From contig OY997592.1 in the NCBI GenBank assembly GCA_963921825.1, positions 30,545,730 through 30,609,729 on the forward strand: a stretch of 64,000 bases of DNA. Reading direction: 5' to 3'. Below are positions 19,873 through 30,443 of this stretch, one piece after another. The stretch's first letter is position 1. Every line of letters starts with the position of its first letter. Both the position numbers and the translations under genes were made by a program. Under the pieces are notes generated by a model, which saw only the letters and a list, made by a program, of their open reading frames with translations, ran no database searches and had not been told where the DNA came from. Source of the stretch: Erodium maritimum. Lineage: Eukaryota; Streptophyta; Magnoliopsida; Geraniales; Geraniaceae.

Positions 19873-20844
19873 GACTTCTTCTTCGATGTGGTGAGAGACG
19901 ACGTCATCGTCATTCAATGACTCGGATACGGATTGGAGGCAGCGATTCTCTTTCATTGCGAATCGAAGGAAAAAAGGAGAAAAGGAGTTTGTGAAACAAG
20001 TGGAGGAATAATATTTTGGGTTGGGGTGAATCTGTATTTATAATAAAATTTATGTTTTTTTTAATCGGCTCCGACACGTGTGGGCTTCTCACTGACTCGC
20101 CGATTAGCCGTTGTGGCTGCCACGACGCGACGCGACTAAGTTAGAAGGATTTGAGAAGCAATTTTGACATTTTTTTATAACTATTTGGGTCGTGCGTCAG
20201 GCACATTACGATTTTCCCTCCAAAAATAGACGTAAAGTTAATGATGGGTATTAAGTTGAGACGAAAAAAACTCCAAGGTAGTGAGATGAGAAAAAAAAAA
20301 TAGGGTAGTGGAAGTGGAATCCGAAACTTTTAGGGTAGTGAGATGGAATTATCCCTTTTAAATATATAAAAATTAGATTTATTTTTATGTAAAAAGTGGA
20401 TAGTTCACTGTTAGGAATTGTCAAAACAGACGAATTTCGTTAATTTATATAAAAATGTGATCGGTCACATATGAGAAATGTGAAAAAATATCAGTTGCAG
20501 TTAAAACAATAAAAACAAAAATCAAGTTGAGTTTGGATACATGATTTCCCCTCTTTTATGCTAAAAATATCAGCACAATTTGGTAGTAGGAGTACATTCA
20601 ATTCAACCCTTTCAAGTTGGACTAAATTATTTCAAGTATAATAATAACAGTCAACTAAATTGACTATTTTGTGTTGGTTGATCAATTAAAATATCCAATG
20701 GCACGACAAGTTTCACCCAAAATCAAGATTCTATGATAAGAGTTGAACACAAAACAGGATCAATCCCTTATCATTTACCAGTCACCCCTTGATGTTCCTT
20801 GTTTGTCGATTACTGCTTTCTTTTTTCTTTTGTCCGATTGACTC

Positions 20845-21480
20845 TTTTTTTTTTGATCAGCAAGTTTTTTAGTTTTATGAATCGATTCTTCGAAAAAAAG
20901 AAGAAAACGATCAAGGGCAAGCCCTCCACATGTTACAAACCCAATTACTTAAGTACTTGAACAAGACTTCCCTTGCAAGGCAAGAAACTACCCAAGCCTA
21001 ACGGACTAGTGTAACCTTCAACACCACAAAAGTCTACAATAACTACCCGCAAAACCCTGAACTACAAGTCCAAACTTTTCACAGAAGATTTTTAAGAAAG
21101 TAATAGAACAAGAAGGGGGGAAAACGAGCAATCTTTCCCAAAAAACAGCTTCAATCAACCCAAATTACCACTGTCAGGAGCCCAAGACTGCAAAGACTTG
21201 TGTTGTAGGCTTTTGTAAAGGAAAACAATTGTAAGAAACACAGAAACAGGTCCAGCCTTCTGTAGTTTTGCACAAACCCTTCAAAAGTAGTAGTTGACAG
21301 TAATTCCCAAAGGTCCTAGCAATTGAGTAGTCTTCAGCTCCTGAAAAAACACTGCAAACTGACCAAAACTCAATTGTCCCAAATACAGCACAATGACCAA
21401 AACTCAAATAACCCACACCAGTACTAAGCAAACAAAGATTCCAAACCAGTACCATTGAAACCAAACTCTCAACCTAAACA
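20845..21480 (-). mobile_element. LINE-tailed retroposon (R3), minus strand, right border unclear
   Basis: A T-run at 20845-20854 followed by GATCAGCAAG is the reverse complement of the CTTGCTGATC-poly(A) tail seen on the LINE ending near 30.17 kb. The body reads like a LINE 3' untranslated region on the minus strand. I found no target-site duplication. Confidence 0.5.
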
Positions 21481-21489
21481 TTTATCTAC

Positions 21490-22107
21490 CCATACACAAG
21501 TAAAGTACCAGCACAATGTGTTTGAAGTTTGGTCGGCTTGGACTCTTCTGGGTTGTTGTGTTTATTACTTTTCTTTGTATTTGTTCTGTTTTTTTTACTG
21601 GTTTTAGCCCTTGTTTGGAATTGTTGGCGTAATGGTTTTTAGATCTACTTAGGTAAGAGACCTACCTTTGTTTGAGTTCTTAATTAGGTACTGGTGTTCT
21701 TCAAATCTGGGCTCCAAGACATGTAGTGTGTTTTCTGTGTAAGGGTACTTTGTTCTGGTTTGAGGTGCCGGTTTGGGCATTCTCTTGGTTGTATTTGGGG
21801 TTTATTGTTGAGTTGCCTTTGATGGCTTTTTGTTTACTTAAAGGGTGTTATTTTCTTGGGTAAGAGTCCCGGCCCCTGTGTGGGTTTCAGTTGTTCTTCA
21901 TGTATGCTATTTCAACGTTCTGCAAGACCATTGTAATCTGGTTGTGAGGTGCACTGAGCATTCTCTGTGTTGTTTAGTTTTGAGGCTCCCTGGTTGGAGT
22001 GCTCTTAGTTTGTACTGGTTTGAATGAGGACTGTGCCCTTGTCCTTGTCTTTTTTTTCAAAGACCTGGATCTCTATAAAATAATTTGCTGATCAAATAAA
22101 AAAAAAA
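21490..22107 (+). mobile_element. LINE-tailed retroposon (R4), left border unclear
   Basis: G/T-rich, non-coding, ending TTTGCTGATCAAAT plus poly-A (to 22107). It resembles the LINE 3' untranslated region at 29.3-30.2 kb in composition and tail. Probably a 5'-truncated LINE copy. Confidence 0.5.
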
Positions 22108-22171
22108 GTGTCATCCCAACCTCGTGTTTGGTAAACTTAATATTAACGTTATTGTTGTAACTAGTATTCTT

Positions 22172-22530
22172 GTTAGGGTGCTACTGTTTTTTTATCACTT
22201 GTCAGGGGTGCCATTGGTGGTTGCGGAAGGGTATTTGAGGTGCTTCGGTTTTGAGCTTCAAGTTAGTTATATCTCGGTATTAGACCTGTTAGTATTTTTA
22301 TTTGTTCGTGTTTGTATTGGTTTTGCCCTTTGTTGGGTTTGTTGGTTGCTGAATGTCTGTATCTGATTCTGAGACCTATTTCGGTTATTTTCCACTTGTT
22401 GGGAACGTTTGGTTCGAGGCTACGTCTATATGATCATTCCTTATGTTTGTATTGAGGGTTTCTACCCTTATCTTTCGGTTTCAGTTTGAAACTGTCGGAT
22501 TTTAAATCAATAAATCGTTGATAAAAAAAA
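22172..22530 (+). mobile_element. 5'-truncated LINE-type retroposon (R5), TSD AGTATTCTT
   Basis: AGTATTCTT occurs at 22163-22171 and at 22531-22539, directly after a tail of CGTTGATAAAAAAAA. The 359-base body is G/T-rich, like a LINE 3' untranslated region. The duplication and tail support target-primed insertion. Confidence 0.7.
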
Positions 22531-22539
22531 AGTATTCTT

Positions 22540-23164
22540 CTTCATCCCGTTTGTCTTGGAATATCTGCAATATTAGGGGTTGAACTTTCTAACTTGAGGT
22601 CTCATACTTTTCTTCTATTTGGTGCTGACCGTAATGTTTGGGCATGTCCTTATCCACTAGTCTTAATATACTGTTTAATGTTTAGCATGTAATTTAATTA
22701 CAATTAAATAATATTTTCCCGGCGTCTATATATTATGGTGGACAATTTGAACTCATCATCTCCTCTGTACAAACTCTATTTTAAACTTATTTCTAGGTCC
22801 ACATGCACGTCTTGTATATAATCTGATAAGTTCTATTAAGGTCATTCAGATACCATAAACAAATGCAGTAGAAGCCGCCACATGGAGACTTGAGATTGTT
22901 AAGCATTTACCACATTAGAAAAGTCATGCATGGTTTGGGAATGGGTCAAATTGATCACTCCATCTACAAACGACGCTTCTTTGGTTAGGCTCGGAACTCT
23001 TTAATGGGCTGATGTACTTAAGCCCATGTTGCTTTGCTTGAGGCCCTTCTTCAGCTAGCATCTTGACAATACTATCCCTTCAACACAACTTTTCCTCCAG
23101 ATTGAAAATGTGATGCTTGGAAATTTATACCAGTTCTTGACCAGGATGTCCAATTTATCATAAT
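22540..23164. other. Spacer, no gene recognised
   Basis: No family motif seen. The right part lies next to the cullin-like fragment and may be intron or 3' flank of the same old minus-strand gene. Confidence 0.4.
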
Positions 23165-23272
23165 TCAAGGATCCTTGTCACCTATATAAGCATGTAGCTT
23201 GACGATATTTTTAAGAGTGTCTTCAATTGCTTCATCACTCAGCTTCTCGCTGCCATCATTCTTATCATAGGA
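23165..23272 (-). pseudogene. Cullin-like exon fragment
   Basis: The minus strand encodes a run of about 34 residues including [16 protein letters not shown] and [11 protein letters not shown], then a TGA. It closely follows the conserved segment of plant CUL1-type cullins ([13 protein letters not shown] ... DKD, known from the family). The next expected phrase (a Phe/Tyr-Arg-Lys-Lys-Leu stretch) is missing. No other cullin exon is visible in the window. I take it as a pseudogene fragment, possibly captured or left from an old gene; the TGA right after DKDP argues against function. Confidence 0.65.
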
Positions 23273-23285
23273 GGTAAATGTTGGT

Positions 23286-23477
23286 TTAATATATGTTAAC
23301 TGTAGTAAAAAATTTCAGGACAAAACAAAAATGTACAGAATAAAGCAAGCAATCGATAAAACGGTATGACCAATCGGTAAGACATGCAGAACGTAGCTGT
23401 GGCGTGGCGTCAAAGTCCACTGGCATGAAAGCAATTAATCCGGCGTGACCGTGGTGGCGATCAACAACGGTTGCTCC
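23286..23477 (-). other. Minus-strand transcription unit, part downstream of the LINE
   Basis: Continuous before LINE insertion with 30188-30480. An open frame of unknown family (GHAGLIAFMPVDFDATPQLR) crosses the target site. It may be the leader or first exon of the unit that continued into the cullin-like fragment; this is inference from position and strand only. Confidence 0.35.
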
Positions 23478-23744
23478 GTTGTATTCATTCAAATCCTTTG
23501 AACAAATAGTTTATAAAAAAAACAGTGAAATAGGAACGCTCTCTAGACTGCTACAGTATATCTTCATAGACACTGTTCATCCGAAGAACAGAGCTTGAAC
23601 TGAAGCAGCCTCATGGAGGGTTAGGAAGAGAGGTCTTGTGAATCTAGAGCCTGGAAGGAGGTGTACTGTTCAGGGTGACTTCTCAGATCACCGGACCACC
23701 GTCTTTCAGGGCAAACTCATAGTCTGTAGGGGCAATAGTTTGGA

Positions 23745-25754
23745 ATGGGTTCTTCTACTACATCCGGTCCACCTCCAGGTTTCGAGCATGGGAATATTGG
23801 GAGTGAAGCAGTGGTGGATACTCGGAGAAGGTTACAATCGGTGGTTATCCCAACGCATAATCGATTTGAAGCTCTTCGTACTACAGAAACCAGGGTGCTG
23901 GAGGGTTACAAACTTTTTGTTCATAACTTACCACCCAAGACTTCTAGTGATTGGCTTCGGAACCTTTTCTTGGAATGTGGAGATATTATCAAGGTTGAAA
24001 CGCCAAGGAATCCGAATCAAAGGGGGAGGTGGTTTGGCTTCATCACCTTCAAAACAGCAGAACAGAGACTTCGAGGGATTGAGGTTTTCAATGGATATTT
24101 CCTCAAAGGTTACAAACTATTTGTGGCAGTGGCTTGGGACAAGCAAACGAGACCTGGTCCTCCTCGAGACAACACTGGCTGGAGAAGGAAGGAGCATAAT
24201 ACTTTGGGATTGGAAGGGGTCACAATTAGCACTAAAGGAAGGGTAGTTGAAGAAAACAGAGTGTGGCTGGAGAAGAGCCATCTTTCCATTCTGAATAAGG
24301 ACTGCTCAACAGAGATGATCATGGAGGACTTTAGAGCAGAGAGAGATGGAGTGATTTGTATCAAAAATTTGGGCAACAGAGTGATACTCTTGCACTTTCC
24401 TGATGAAGACATTGAAAGAGAGGCCTTGAAGGAAGATGCTACTTGGCTCAGAACCTGGATGACTGTGCTGAAGGACAAATCTCAGTTTTGCAAACAAGGA
24501 GGGAAGTTCACTTGGGTTGCTTTGTATGGGATCCCAATATTGGGATGGTGCTCTGAAACATTTGAGGCTGCATGTGAAGATTTGGGAGAAGTTATTTGGT
24601 CTCACTCAGAAAACACCAGAGGTTCCTCATTTGATGGAGCTTTTGTTCTTATACATTCACAAGAGTATCTGAAGGTATTCAAGGAAGCAAGTCTGGAATT
24701 AGAAGACATTGATTACAAGTACATGATTTGTTCTGCTGATATATCCATTGTCCAAAACATCACTTGTATGGATGATATGGATCACTGTTCAGAAAGCTTG
24801 GGTGGCACAGGTTCTTCAAAAACCAGTGGGTCCAAAGCTAATTTGGGAACAAATTCTGAAGGAACTGTGTTAAGTTCATGGGTGGAAAAGGCACTACTAC
24901 AGGTAAGAGAGTTATTAGGGACTGAAGAAGTGGAATTGGAGGTTGGTACATCAAAGTTGGTTCCTCAATCATTGGCGATGGAGGAATTTCCTTGTCTGGG
25001 CACACAAATCTGTTTGGAAAAAGACACTGTTGGCATTGAAGAGGGCTCAACTGCACCCATACCCTTGAGTTTCAAAGATGCATTGATTGCACCGGATAGT
25101 TTGGGAGAGGAAAATTCTGGTTCTCTCAACACTGTTCCGGTAGGATGCCCTGAAAATAATGATCTTTGTCTGGCCACTGCTCCAACACCAGATGGGACTT
25201 CTAGAGGCTTACAAGTACAAAAGGGCTCATTGGTAACTGAGGGTCTTAATGAGATGGAGAGTGTTTCTCCCTTGGCAGCTGGTTTGGGGCCCATGAGAGA
25301 GACAACATTGGTTACTGGTACACTTTTGGAGGGAAGGATTATTTCAAAATCATTTTCAAACAATAATCAACTACTAATTACTCCCCCAGTTACCAACAGG
25401 GTTTTGGTTAAGAAGAAAAATGAGAGTGGTCATGTAGCTTACAATACACGTTCCAAAGCTAAAACCTCTCTCCCCTGGCCTAAAACAGCTTCTTCCAAGA
25501 GTGTGGATAAACAAATTCAAGTATTTGATCAAGGAGGCTCTGGGACGTGGGATTACTGTCAAGCATTGGGTTTGGAGGCCTATATCTCGGGTGATCTAAT
25601 GCCAGAACAATTTGACACTTTGGAGTTGGAAGCTAATCAAGCTGTGGAGATTGAGACAAACTCTGAGGACGATTACTGTGATTTGGAGGAGAATGGTGAA
25701 GTTGGGGGAAGTTTGATTTTGTTTGTGGCAACACAGAGATTATCATCCCCATGA
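23745..25754 (+). CDS. LINE ORF1 protein with RRM domain, 669 aa
   Basis: An intact frame from the ATG at 23745 (MGSSTTSGPPPGF). An RRM spans about residues 55-131 with RNP2 LFVHNL (57-62) and RNP1 RWFGFITF (95-102). A DUF4283-like middle section (VILLHFPDEDIEREAL, WVALYGIPILGWCSETFEAAC) follows, and then a long Ser/Thr/Glu-rich, probably disordered C-terminal half with a basic patch (RVLVKKKN, NTRSKAKT). There is no zinc knuckle. The protein should bind element RNA to form the ribonucleoprotein used for target-primed reverse transcription. The stop overlaps the ORF2 start as ATGA (25751-25754). Length and layout fit plant L1 elements with an RRM instead of a CCHC motif. Confidence 0.88.
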   Translation: MGSSTTSGPPPGFEHGNIGSEAVVDTRRRLQSVVIPTHNRFEALRTTETRVLEGYKLFVHNLPPKTSSDWLRNLFLECGDIIKVETPRNPNQRGRWFGFITFKTAEQRLRGIEVFNGYFLKGYKLFVAVAWDKQTRPGPPRDNTGWRRKEHNTLGLEGVTISTKGRVVEENRVWLEKSHLSILNKDCSTEMIMEDFRAERDGVICIKNLGNRVILLHFPDEDIEREALKEDATWLRTWMTVLKDKSQFCKQGGKFTWVALYGIPILGWCSETFEAACEDLGEVIWSHSENTRGSSFDGAFVLIHSQEYLKVFKEASLELEDIDYKYMICSADISIVQNITCMDDMDHCSESLGGTGSSKTSGSKANLGTNSEGTVLSSWVEKALLQVRELLGTEEVELEVGTSKLVPQSLAMEEFPCLGTQICLEKDTVGIEEGSTAPIPLSFKDALIAPDSLGEENSGSLNTVPVGCPENNDLCLATAPTPDGTSRGLQVQKGSLVTEGLNEMESVSPLAAGLGPMRETTLVTGTLLEGRIISKSFSNNNQLLITPPVTNRVLVKKKNESGHVAYNTRSKAKTSLPWPKTASSKSVDKQIQVFDQGGSGTWDYCQALGLEAYISGDLMPEQFDTLELEANQAVEIETNSEDDYCDLEENGEVGGSLILFVATQRLSSP

Positions 25755-28700
25755 GGATTCTCAGTTGGAACATTAGAGGTGCCTCCTCCAGGAAAAAGAG
25801 GAGGGCCTTGCGTAGCGTGTGCTGCAAGCAACAAGTGGCTATGGTGTTGATCCAGGAAAGCAAACTCACTACATTACCCTCTTATTTCATCTCTAGCTGT
25901 GGTTTTAATTCTACTTGGGAAGCTTTATTTATTCCATCTGTTGGAACTTCTGGAGGAGTCATTACTCTATGGAACAAGGAGATCTTTGAAGTTCACTATC
26001 ACTCCATTGATCCTAATGCTTTATATTGGTCTGGTTGTTATCTCCCTTTGAATCTGAACTGCTCTATAGTCAATATCTATGCTCCTTGTGCTGTGAATGC
26101 TAGGGGTCTTTTGTTGCTGGACATTCTTTCAAAGATCTCTAATTTATATCCTCATTACCTCATAGCTGGAGACTTCAATGCTATCCTCCAGCCTATTGAG
26201 AAATCAGGCCCTAATTATTCATCAAGAAGCCTTAGAGAATTCAGAAGTTTTGTGAATAATGCAGAGGTTGTGGATCTTCAGATGGAGGGTGGGAAATACA
26301 CTTGGTTTAATACCAGAAACTTGGCCTCAAGATTAGACAGATTCTTGATCAATCCTTCCTTATTATCCTCTTTCAACAATATCTCTCAAGCTTGTCTACC
26401 AAGGATTCTCTCTGATCATAAACCCATACTCCTCAATAATCCAGTGGTGGATTGGGGTCCAAGACCATTCAAATTCATTAATGCTTGGATAAAGCATCCT
26501 TCCTTTATGTCAGACACTAGAGATCACTAGGAAAACATACAAGTGGAGGGTTCATCTGCCTATAAACTCTGGTTTAAGTTAAAGTCCCTAAAGGGTTTTT
26601 ATAGACAGTGGAATATTAGTACTTTTGGGATATTAGACAAAGCCATTGAGGAACTCAAGGAGGAGATTCACACATTTGACAATTTATTTGAGGCCAGAGG
26701 GTTATTACCTGAGGAGATTGCTAGGAGAGCTCTGTTGAATGCTTGGTTAATTCAGAAACTAAAACTTCAAGCTAAACTTTGGTGTCAGAAAGCTAGACAT
26801 AGATGGTCTAGAGAGGGGGACAGGTGCACCAAATACTATCATCTGGTTGCCAATTTCAACTTCACTAGAAAGAAGATCACTAGTATCAAGATTGGAGCAT
26901 CTTTTATCCATTCTCCAGCTCAGATCAGAGCTGAGGCAAATAAGCATTTCTCTGCCAGATTTATTGGGACTGATTCAGTGTGTATTAAATTATCCTCACT
27001 GCCTTTCAAGTCTATTTCCTTTGTACAAGCTCAGGGACTGGAGGAGACTTTCACTGAAAGTGAGATATTAGAAGCCATCAAGTCTTGCAATGGAGACAAA
27101 TCTCCTGGACCTGATGGTTTCACTCTAAAGTTCTATCAGTGTTGTTGGCCTATTATCAAGGAGGATATATTGGATCTCTTTCAACATTTTTACAATGGGG
27201 GACATCTTGGCAAAGGTATTGGCAAGCAGGCTTAAACCCTTTATGAATCAGTTAGTCCATGATGTTCAGTCTGGTTTCATAGCAGGAAGACAAATATTAG
27301 ATGGAGTTTTGATTGCTTCTGAATTAATCCACTCTATAAAAATTATGGTCAAGAGATAATTGTATTCAAAATTGATTTTGAGAAGGCCTATGATCATATA
27401 CACTGGGGTGCATTACTGCAGCTACTTGATAGAATGGGTTTTGGCATCAAATAGAGATCTTGGATTGAGGAATGTATGAGAGCTTGGTCTTCTGTGTTGA
27501 TTAATGGTTCACCATCCATGGATTTTCCTTTGGAGAGAGGGCTCAGACAGGGTTGTTCTTTATCACCCTTATTATTTGCACTGGTAGCTGAGAGTCTTCA
27601 TCAATTGATGGTTAAAGGTACTTCTATGAACATGTTTTCTGGTGTTAAATGTTCTGAATTGGGGCCAGAGATCTCCCATTTACAATTTGCAGATGATACC
27701 CTCATTTTTATTCATGCTGGAATCCAACAAACTATAAACTTGAAACACACCCTCAATGTGCTACAAAAATCCACTGGCCTTCAAATCAATTTTCAGAAAT
27801 CAAAGGTCTTACTGTTGAACCCTACCTCTGTACAAATTGATGATATTACTGGTATTCTTGGCTGCACTGCAATGCAACTTCCTTTTGATTACTTGGGTTT
27901 CCAGTTAGGGGCCAATCCGAGGAGGATCAAAACCTGGGAGCCCATTGTAGCCAAATTCAAGACTAAATTAAACCTTTGGCAGGGTAGACACAAAAGTTTG
28001 GGGGGAGAATAACCCTCATTAAATCCTCCTTATCCTCTTTACCCTTGTATTATATGTCACTCTTTAAAGCCCCAAAGGGTGTTATAAAGGAGATGGAGAA
28101 ATGGCAAAAAAGGTTCCTCTGGAATGGAAATACTGATAAGAGAACTTTACATAAAATTAGCTGGGGTAAAATCTGTAGGCCCAAAAGTGCAGGAGGGTTA
28201 GGGATCAAGAGGTTATCTACCATGAACATTGCTCTCTTGGCCAAGTGGTGGTGGAGATTCTCTTTGGAAACAGACTCACTTTGGAAGCAGCTGATTTGTT
28301 CTAAATTTGGTTGGGATAGTTCAGAGTGGGACCTTTCCAAATTCTTGCTACATAATGGTCAAGGCTTCCTCTCTCACTTGGGTGCTCTACTCAACTGTCC
28401 TAAATTCACAAAGGCCTTTGGGGTGGAGGGATTAAAATGGACAGTACATTCTGGCAACTCCATACACTTCTGGGAGGATTTGTGGTTAACTGACATTCCA
28501 TTAAAAAACATGTTCCAAAGACTCTTTCATCTCAGTCTGCAAAAAAGAGACTTGGTCTCTCAGTTTTGGGTTCATGGTGATTGGGTTTTGATTTTTAGGA
28601 GGGAGTTGAGGGGGTGGGAAGAAGATCAACTTGAGCTCCTCAGTGATCTGATCAATAATCAGCCCCCTCTATCTACTGATGCTGACACAGTCTCTTGGGT

Positions 28701-29301
28701 GATTGATCAAAGAGGGTTCTCAGTACAAAGAATGTATCATTATTTAGATGAATCTGATGGTGTGGAGCTGGACTGGCCACCTTTACTTTGGGAACCATTA
28801 CTCCCTCCCAAGATAACTGCTTTCATTTGGCTCCTTTGTATGAAAGCTGTGCCAACTAAGTGTTTTCTTTTAGCAAGAGGATTGTATACTCTCCATATCT
28901 GGTGCCCCTTCTGTAATGAAGACCCAGAAGAACAAGATCATTTATTTTTAAGTTGCCCTTTCTCTTGGTCAGTGTGGGTTCTGTGTCTGAACTGGTGGGA
29001 TATAAAAACATTTCATCCTGAGTCAATCTTGGACTGGTTTATCTCCTGGAAGCAGCTAGGCTCTCAGAAGACTCACTGGAGCTTACTTGTCTCAATTATC
29101 ATCTGGAGGATATGGCTGTATAGGAACAATGTGATCTTCAACTCCATCTCACTGCAACCTGAGGAGATCTTTCAACAAATTCAGAATGATTCTTACCAGC
29201 TCCTTTGGGCTAAATTTAAAGCCAATAATTCCTTCTCCTTTAGTAATTGGATCAATAATCCTAGGACTTGTCACTTGGGTAAAAAATCATCACAGAGGTG
29301 A
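25751..29301 (+). pseudogene. LINE ORF2: endonuclease / reverse transcriptase, several lesions
   Basis: It starts at the ATG overlapping the ORF1 stop. An AP-type endonuclease covers about the first 250 codons (SWNIRG, IQESKL with catalytic Glu, IAGDFNAIL, SRLDRFL, SDHKPILL). A TAG replaces a Trp codon at 26528. The reverse transcriptase follows (GDKSPGPDGF, SGFIAGRQILDG, IDFEKAYDH, RGLRQGCSLSPLLF, and the catalytic LQFADDTLIF near 27690). A segment before AKVLASRLKPF (27207) is missing with a frame change. Another small frame change lies near 27345, a second TAG for Trp at about 27451, and a one-base frame change in a G-run near 28000. The rest (28045-29301) is open and carries the zinc-binding WCPFCNEDPEEQDHLFLSCPF. 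The protein would nick target DNA and copy the LINE RNA. With these lesions the copy cannot make active enzyme, although FADD itself is preserved. Confidence 0.9.
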
Positions 29302-30173
29302 ATCCTCTGGTTTTGGCCTGCTACTTTGGCTGGGGATGAGGGTTCTGGATTAGTTGTTTTTGCTGAATATGAAGAGGGTCTCTTCAATTGGGACTGAGAA
29401 CTAATTTGGGCTGTCAATATTGGTTGCCTTGGGACTCAAGGAACTATTGCTGGGTAACTTGGGACTCAAGGAACTTGGTTTCTGTTTCTCTTTTCTAATC
29501 TGGGGAGGGGGGGGGGGTGTTTAGGGGGTGGTTGGGGGAGTGTGGTGAGTTTGGTAAGGTTGCTACTATTATTTTTCTCTTTTGTTCTATATCTGTTGTT
29601 TTTGTGTGGGGGTAGTTGGTCACTTGTTTTTAACTGAAAGTGTGTGGGTAGTCACTTATATTAGGAGGAGTGTTTAATTACTTACTGCTGGTGTTGGGAT
29701 CACATTAATTTGGTTTATTCTCTCTTTAGTTCAACTGTTGTAATGTCAAACTGGTTTCTTCTAATGGTGTGGAGGTTGTCTGAGGACAGTTACTGTCCTT
29801 GGCTAATTTTCCTTGGCTGCTGGTGCTGCAATGACTGTTGAAGATGGTTTGGGACTGCATTTTGATCCGGCTGGGTGTATTGCTGAGTTTTGGCTTCTGT
29901 ACTTTGGGTTGCCTATTTACTAGTTTTTGGGTGTCTGTTGTTTGGTGCTTCACTATACAGTTTAGGGGTAAGTGTGGTTTTGGGTTTTACTCTATTGTGA
30001 CATGGTTGTAAGGGTAGGAATTTGGAACCTAGTTGTTAGGATAGAGATTGATCCTAGCTGGTTTGTATTGGTGTCCATTTTGGTTGATTGTTGGAGGGCT
30101 TGTCCCTTGGCTTAGCTTTTCATTTCGAAAACTAAGTCTATAAAATTGAAAATTGCTGATCAGAAAAAAAAAA
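29302..30173 (+). other. LINE 3' untranslated region and poly-A
   Basis: G/T-rich, non-coding, with a run of Gs at about 29506-29517. It ends ATTGCTGATCAG plus an A-run. The same tail type marks retroposons R2-R5, suggesting that they use the same reverse transcriptase. Confidence 0.8.
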
Positions 30174-30360
30174 ACAACGGTTGCTCCCAAGGATACACTA
30201 CTCTACCTAGCAGCGTGCCCACTCGCTCTACTGGATGTGGAAGCAGCGAGACAATAACCGGAATGGGTGTAAAAATGTTTGGGAAAAACGGAATATAGTG
30301 TATAAATCTGGGCAATGGAGTTTCAGTAAAAAACGTAATGAATAAATGAACCAGAACCTG

Positions 30361-30368
30361 TATTTATA
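30361..30368 (-). promoter_or_regulatory. TATA box of the minus-strand unit split by the LINE
   Basis: TATTTATA on the plus strand gives TATAAATA on the minus strand in a GCACTATAAATACAG context. About 175 bases lie between it and the LINE insertion point, with no long frame, so the LINE probably entered a leader or first exon. Confidence 0.4.
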
Positions 30369-30443
30369 GTGCAAAGGACGTGAGGGTAAAAGCTTAAATT
30401 GCATTTGATTTTTCAAAAAACAGATCAGTTGAACGTGGGTCAA

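Larger units (their letters stand above)
17558..20355. mobile_element. Pack-MULE-like element, about 200-bp TIRs, 9-bp TSD
   Basis: The ends are inverted copies starting GGG(G/A)TAATTCCATCTCACT. The similarity continues about 200 bases inward on each side (17558 to about 17757; about 20157 to 20355). TTTTAAATA flanks both sides (17549-17557 and 20356-20364). A 9-bp duplication with long TIRs is the Mutator-like signature. Inside are two minus-strand Myb/SANT genes of the kind encoded by Harbinger elements and no MULE transposase. The phrase GAGCATCTACAATGG near 17818 resembles a Harbinger terminus, so a Harbinger-type segment was probably captured. The TSD lies in AT-rich DNA, which weakens it slightly. 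Confidence 0.75.
23478..30173 (+). mobile_element. L1-like LINE, complete ends, 14-bp TSD
   Basis: ACAACGGTTGCTCC lies at 23464-23477 and at 30174-30187, the latter just after a poly-A tail. Between them are a 267-base 5' leader, ORF1 (RRM type), ORF2 (endonuclease, reverse transcriptase, zinc-binding tail) and an 870-base 3' untranslated region ending ATTGCTGATCAG plus poly-A. The full order of parts and a clean duplication show a full-length insertion that later acquired a few lesions in ORF2. Confidence 0.92.

Noticed and set aside
17558..20355. A straightforward PIF/Harbinger transposon
   Set aside because: Cargo is Harbinger-like, but the flanking duplication is 9 bp and the TIRs are about 200 bases, which fits MULE; no 3-bp TTA/TAA duplication was found at the ends.
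20845..22107. R3 and R4 as one long inverted repeat
   Set aside because: Their tails face outward in opposite orientations, but the bodies do not look like continuous reverse complements by eye; better read as two independent insertions.
23638..24246. 202-codon frame overlapping the start of LINE ORF1
   Set aside because: Out-of-frame shadow; the RRM motifs lie in the 23745 frame.
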